A stretch of DNA of 64,000 nt, from the NCBI GenBank assembly GCA_032871835.1, contig CM065301.1:17935291-17999290 (forward strand), written 5' to 3'. The notes beneath the pieces are model-generated. The model had not been told where the DNA came from and made no database searches. It saw nothing but the letters and a program-made list of their open reading frames with translations. Both the position numbers and the translations under genes were made by a program. Numbering within the stretch: the stretch's first letter is position 1; each line of letters starts with the position of its first letter. This DNA comes from Dipteronia dyeriana. Lineage: Eukaryota; Streptophyta; Magnoliopsida; Sapindales; Sapindaceae. Shown one piece after another: positions 58,890 through 64,000 of this stretch.

Positions 58890-60775
58890 TCATTCCCTAT
58901 TAGAGTCCATGTTAGGACACGTCTGTTTGTTGTGTCCAATTGAATGACATATACTACACTTGCGGCGGTATTCATCGGGAATACCTCTGCTTGGACCTTT
59001 ATTAATTAGAGGTGAGTTAGAACATCTTCTGGAATTATACCCTGGTTGTCCATATCTTCTACACGATTGTGTAGTTGTCCTCTCCGAAGACGAGACATGT
59101 TGACCCGCCCTCGGGCATCCTACTTGTCTCTTGGAGATTGGATTCAAAATCACCCTCTGAGCAATGTCAGATGGCACAACCCAAGTGGAAGGATGTCCAA
59201 CCAGCATAATAGGAACCGAGTACACGTCAATAAGTGTCTGTCTCTTGTAGTAGTCCAAACACAAAGATGTCAAATCCAAGTTTCGCTCCCTGTAAAAAAC
59301 ATTGAAAACGATCGATATGAAAAAGTAGAGGAATTTACCATCTTCATCGCACTTTAAGTCAGTGATTGTGCCGGGATTTTTTTTTTCCAAAACGTAACCG
59401 AATGATTGAAACAGTTGGAAGGTTTCCTCATGCGTTCCATATGTTAGTGACAACGCATAATCGAGGGCGGCGTGTGCCTTACTGTCCATGATTTGGATTC
59501 CATACATTGATTTTATGTCGGTGATTATGTCCTTCAGATGCATTAGTCGACCATCTTGTTGTTGAAGTTTAGGTGCAATCACTTCTCCAATTATGACTGC
59601 ACTAGCTTGTCGGTGGCGGCGGTGAATTTTCTCTAACAGAAAAGTGTATTCGTTGACAAAACTTCTTACTTGAAAGCATGTCCCTTCATCTCTCCTCACC
59701 GCTCTTAACTTCCAAGTACAATTTTCCATCAAACAAACTAGATGTAATGTTGTATTATTAGACCTTTTCACCTTCCACTCGAAGTCCTGCCGCATTGCAA
59801 AATGGCATAATAGTCTTTTCAAATCCTTTTTCGATAGAAAAAATTGCCTTTTATATATCATGCTTGTAGGTTCATCTTCAACCAAGCTCCTGCTTCCACC
59901 CATACCAAACGAGTATGATTATGCTCCTGGAATAACCCACGTTATGGCATTATCAGAATCATCTGGAGTTACATTAGCCCGAACCTCGGAGGTCCCATAT
60001 ATATCTAGTGCACTGGAACTAAATCTGTGTACACGTCTTACACGTCTTTCCGTTTGGACATGTTATTTATCATCCTTATTGTTCTCTACATTATCTACCG
60101 GATTAAAATTTCCCTCATTATCTACCTTATGAATCGGCCCAACATTCGGTGCTGTATTCTACTAATTGTTGATATCATTGTATTGGTGGTTGTACGGCCT
60201 ACCATTCATCTCAATTTGACAACCAAAGACATCATCGAATTGAGGTCCCGGTATATCAGCATGACCAGCTACTTCTGGTGGGACAACACACATATTTTCC
60301 CGACCATAAATCCCACTTCTTTCTGTGAACAACTGGTTGCTTCCGCTTGACAATCGAAATTGTTGGGTGTTATCACGATGAGGAGTATCTTCACCAATGA
60401 CACCTCCTGCTTGCCTCTCGATTAGACTAACACATACTTGAGGAATCACCCTATTTTCCCCTAGTATAAACTGAACATCATCATCGTTTCTTATAATTGT
60501 ACGACATGTAGTCCTAGGAACGAATAATATAGACTGTAGATTAACATTGTATTTGTTCTCATCATATTTCACAACAGTTTGCACGATCGACACCAGTTCG
60601 TCATAAGTCAAATTCTTTAACACATACAAACCTTGGTTATCGGAACCTAAATACCTCTGACTTCCGTCTGGTAATTGCTCCCATCGACCGTTGTAAGATA
60701 TGACTATTCTCACCCTATCCATTGTCCTATCAAAATCATCATCAAAAACCATTAAAAAAATAATATTTAATATTA
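58890..60775 (-). pseudogene. MuDR-type MULE transposase with the catalytic domain deleted
   Basis: Reading leftward, the protein begins near 60752 (or at an ATG 30 bases inside, after a GATAG acceptor-like site) with a PB1-like N-terminal region (VISYNGRWEQLPDGSQRYLG), interrupted by stops near 60162 and 60070. It continues from 59903 with the MuDR DNA-binding domain (YKRQFFLSKKDLKRLLCHFA, CLMENCTWKLRA) to ITDLKCDEDGKFLYFF. Normally about 300 residues of DDE transposase follow, but here the chain jumps at about 59300 to LDYYKRQTLIDVYSVPIM, the region after the DDE domain, and ends with a degenerate CCHC knuckle and an intact one, CSICHSIGHNKQTC (near 58940). The product could bind DNA but not catalyse transposition. 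Confidence 0.85.
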
Positions 60776-60799
60776 AATTTACAATTATAAAGGATTAAA

Positions 60800-61165
60800 T
60801 AAAAATCTAAAGTGTAAACGATCGAACTTTTTTTGTTAGAGATCGATCATTTTTTGTACATGATCGAACCTTTTTTATACATGATCAAACCTTTTTTGTA
60901 TATGATTGAGCTTTTTTTTTTTTAACTTGATAGAGTTTTTTTGTGATGGACCAAGCTCTTTTTGTATATGATCGATTTTTTTTTTAAATGACTCGATTTT
61001 TTTTAGGGATCGAGTTTTTTTTTGTACATGATCGGTTTTTTTTTTATGAGGAATCAATCATTTTTTGTGCGGGATCGAACTTTTTAAAAAATTGCTCAAG
61101 CTTTTTAAAAAATGTTTTGAGCTTTTTAAAAATGCTTTCGAGCTTTTATGCCCAAGATTTTAAAC
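60800..61165 (+). repeat. Second GATCGA(G/A)C-T(n) array, upstream of the transposase pseudogene
   Basis: About 15 irregular units of GATCGAAC, GATCGAGT or GATTGAGC followed by 6-9 T, changing to CTTTTTAAAAAAT-type units near 61080-61140. The orientation on the + strand is the same as in the array at 53520-54235, so relative to the leftward transposase gene it is antisense. Confidence 0.75.
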
Positions 61166-61655
61166 TTTTTTGCACAACTTCAAATCAGCTCGGCCAAATG
61201 TAAATACAAAAAAAAAATGCATACATGTTCATACATTATTTTTTAAAGTTTACAACTCATAGACATATATAAAAAAATGGAGACAACATGTTTATACATG
61301 TTTATACATTGTTAAACCACACATACATGCATGAAAAAATAAAAATGAAGATCATAAATATTTGTTGACCTTCAATATCTGAAGAGAGACTCGTTTTTTG
61401 GAGAGACAGATGAGTAGTTGATTGATTTCTAGACAATTTTTTTTTCAGACATTTTTTTTGGAGATAGGCTTTTAAAGAATAAAGAATCGATTATTTAAGG
61501 GCAATTTCGGTATTTCACCATAATAGATGTCTTTTAAACTTAACTTATTAAACTGGTGACATCACTGCAATTCACCAAAAAAAAGGTGACATTTCTCACC
61601 ATTTCCACATTTGCTTAAAGGATCTGGTGTGGGTTTGGAACCTTTAATTTTTTTA

Positions 61656-62611
61656 GAGTGGTGTTATTGGCATACTTGAACTATTTATGCTCCACTTTTT
61701 AAAATTTTGATTTAATTATATAAAAATATATGGTTTTATTAGTTTTTTTTTTATTTCCTTGACTACCCTTTTACTTATTTTCAAACTTAATACACCTCAT
61801 ATCTTTAAAAAAATTGAAAATAAAAATACACTTGATCTTTAATCTTTATATATAGTTTTCTCACATCCATTCGTAGGATTTGTTTTTTCTTCTTATTTCT
61901 AGTTAAAACCAAATTTATTAGATGCAGTTTTTTTTAGTCGGTTGAATTGTTGGTGTTAGATTATGAATGTGCTATTAATTGTCTGATGATTTTTTTTAAC
62001 GATTCAGTTAAAGTTTTGATGTGATTTCGTTTTGTAATAGATTATGGTTTCTTGGTGCGATTTCATTTTTTTTTTTATAAATAACATTAAACTAACTTTG
62101 AAAGATCCAGAATACAAACTATAAAAGAATTAATACAAATTGTAGTATACGTGGAAGATCTGAAATAAAATAAATCGAGAGAAAAAAAAAGTAGCAAACA
62201 TGGATTTGAAATTTGAGAAGAAAAATAAAACAAATATGTGAAATAATAAAATCAATAAATGCTAATTAGACATGGTAATCATGAGATCAAGATCTGAAAG
62301 AAAATATAAACAAAAGTAGTAATAAATCAATAAATACTAAACATGGAAAATATGATGTCGATATCTGAAAGAAAATATAAATAAAAATAGTAAACATTCA
62401 ATGATTTGAAATGATCTATGTCATTAAAGTTTTTATTATTAATGTTTTGAAATAAGGAAAATGAGGTTTATTAGTTTTAGTTTGTATAAGATTTTTTTAA
62501 TAAAAAATGTATGTCTATTTAAGTAATTTGATAAAGGAAAAAAATAATACTAAATAATTTAAAAAGTGAGATATAAATAGTTCAACGGTGAGTTTGCCAA
62601 TAACACGACTC
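61656..62611 (+). mobile_element. Element 'A', right copy: unassigned TIR transposon
   Basis: Starts GAGTGGTGTTATTGGC and ends GCCAATAACACGACTC, with inverted sub-terminal GAACTATTTATGCTCCACTT and its counterpart. Length is 956 bp, no coding capacity. TA lies directly outside both ends (61654-61655 and 62612-62613), which would fit a TA-target element, but the left copy does not show this. The sequence is the reverse complement of 50460-52034 minus the MITE there. Confidence 0.72.
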
Positions 62612-64000
62612 TACCATACAACTTCATAACTTGCCAACGTCATCAGATATCGCCAACGACCTCCAAAAGTGTCTCAAGACTCTCAAGTGTTTCTTATTGT
62701 TGTTGTTGTTAGTTATCGTACCACAAATATTTTCCTTGCATAACTAAATTCACTAGAAATCTCATTCCTAATTTGCCGAAATCTTTCCTACATCCCTAAT
62801 TTTGAAATTCACTGTAAATCTTCCACAAGTTTTCTAAATTTACTTACAATCTATGAAAAATCTGGGTTTATTTTATTAAGACAATGTAAAATAAAAATTG
62901 GCATACATCTTTCTTCAACTACCAACAACCAAAATTTATTAAAAAATGGGTGTGGATATTGATGTCCATAAAATTAATTAGTACACCCATATCTAAAATG
63001 TTGAAAATAAATACTATTATAAACACCCATTTAGAAATATCAATGGTACGAGTCGGGGATGGGTTTTTTATTATCATCTCCAATCCCAATTTGTATAAGA
63101 AATATCATCACCGGTGAATACTAGGCTTAAAATAAACGATATGGGTACATGTACGAAGATTCCCCATTACGGGATTAGTTTGTTGCCATATCATCTACAT
63201 TCCATTAATGTATTTTGTTAATGATTTTTTAATAGAGATCATATCAAAATTATTGAATAATATAAAATTTATAATACAAAACCGGTAACATTTAACAATC
63301 TCTAAATCAATTGTAGCATAATACAGTTCATTACAAGCTCTAAATAGAGAGGGAAAATTACACTGAAAAATGTAGTTATATATATATATATAATCCTTTT
63401 CTCTTCATATAACTTACACCAATGTCTTGTATGTGGACTACTAATTATGAAGAAACTTTGGCAAGTGTATACCCTTTGAATCAAAGTATGTAAATCTAAT
63501 GGTTCACATCTAACGTATTGAAAAATTTATATCACCGCGCACTGACTTGGAAATTTAAATATATATAACGGGTATGGGGATGGGTCGTGGCAGGAACTGA
63601 AAATCCCAAAATCATACCGAAAGTAAATTGGGAATCGAAAAAATTATCTAATCCATACCACAACATAAATGGTAGACACTAAATCTGTCCCTAACGGGAT
63701 GGGTCCCCAGACCAATGGGTAATTTTGACATCCTTACCCATCCTAATGCCAATAGTACACTTATTGAAATCAATAGTCATTTTAATATATTTTATTTTTG
63801 GAATCAAATCCTCTTGTAATGATTGTGCAATTTACTTTTAGAAATGTATTGAATAAGAAAGATAAGATATAGAACTGAAATGTATATGGGTTTATAAATT
63901 TTCAATCTAGAATTCTCTTATACAATATATACATTTATCTTAAAAAAAATCTCATTAATATTTACAACTATCTTTAAAAAATAATTATTTTAATTTGTTT
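62612..64000. other. AT-rich intergenic DNA to the right edge
   Basis: No gene recognised. 63040-63730 contains GGGGATGGGTTT, TACGGGATTAG and GGGATGGGTCCCCAG words, probably one or more decayed hAT-like MITEs without readable ends. A TA run lies at about 63378-63392. Confidence 0.45.

Larger units (their letters stand above)
53010..61608. mobile_element. Decayed Ulp1-bearing Mutator-like element (KAONASHI/CUMULE type)
   Basis: ATTTGCTTA occurs at 53001-53009 and again at 61609-61617, a perfect 9-bp repeat bounding a segment that carries both hallmarks of this MULE class: a DUF1985/Ulp1-like gene (+) and a MuDR-type transposase gene (-), converging near 58.6-58.9 kb. The ends show only weak inverted similarity (a shared GTTTAAAAGACA about 110 bp in, and TATCATCAC against GTGATGTCACC). 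Both genes have multiple stops and the transposase lacks its catalytic core, so the element is immobile on its own. A hAT-like MITE later inserted at 56106. The exact ends depend on the 9-bp repeat not being chance. Confidence 0.65.

Noticed and set aside
60875..61057. Lys-rich minus-strand frame
   Set aside because: Reverse translation of the poly-T array upstream of the transposase.
1..64000. CRISPR arrays, operons, bacterial-type ribosome binding sites
   Set aside because: The window is plant nuclear DNA; no regularly spaced short repeats with unique spacers were seen, and genes are monocistronic with introns.

Overview
This is a stretch of nuclear DNA from a flowering plant, most likely a eudicot. 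The evidence is spliced genes with GT..AG introns, a GAMYB-type MYB gene carrying a miR159 target site, a plant urease accessory gene, an SUVH-type gene, and several plant-specific transposon families. The window is AT-rich and gene-poor, and most of what can be named between genes is mobile DNA. The species cannot be told from the sequence.

Four genes look intact or nearly so, all on the + strand. They are the last exon of a RINT1/TIP20-family vesicle-tethering gene (1-1346, cut by the left edge), the urease accessory gene UREF (24289-25023, single coding exon, spliced 5'UTR), an R2R3-MYB gene of the GAMYB (MYB33/65) group (31369-35482, three coding exons, 500 codons), and an uninterrupted SUVH-like reading frame (48486-50345). 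The last has six exact-length 56-residue repeats and an SRA/YDG domain but no SET domain. A promoter and 5' exon may lie at 45410-45710, but no convincing coding sequence follows. These genes are not an operon and show no shared pathway.

7.7-16.9 kb is a degenerate tandem duplication. Each copy holds the C-terminal part of an ASPG1/nepenthesin-like aspartic protease pseudogene on the minus strand. Copy A is split by a gag-only copia element (9051-12812, target duplication CCAAT). Copy B is split by a solo LTR (14095-15772, target duplication TAGTC).

Other mobile elements have termini and target duplications that can be read directly. They are non-autonomous Mutator-like elements at 1977-3506 and about 46491-47920, a TRIM at 19838-20343 (ACTGA), two Tourist-like MITEs sharing one TAA (43028-43340 and 43344-43848), a hAT element at 44083-44997 (perfect 8-bp duplication), and three hAT-like MITEs of one TAGGGGTG family (36121, 51164, 56106).

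50.4-62.6 kb is a nest. Two inverted copies of an unassigned terminal-inverted-repeat element flank a decayed Mutator-like element of about 8.6 kb (probably 53010-61608). That element carries a rightward DUF1985 plus Ulp1-protease pseudogene and a leftward MuDR-type transposase pseudogene whose catalytic DDE domain has been deleted. Arrays of a GATCGAGC-T(n) motif occupy the first intron of one gene and the 5' region of the other. No CRISPR array, rRNA or intact tRNA gene was seen.
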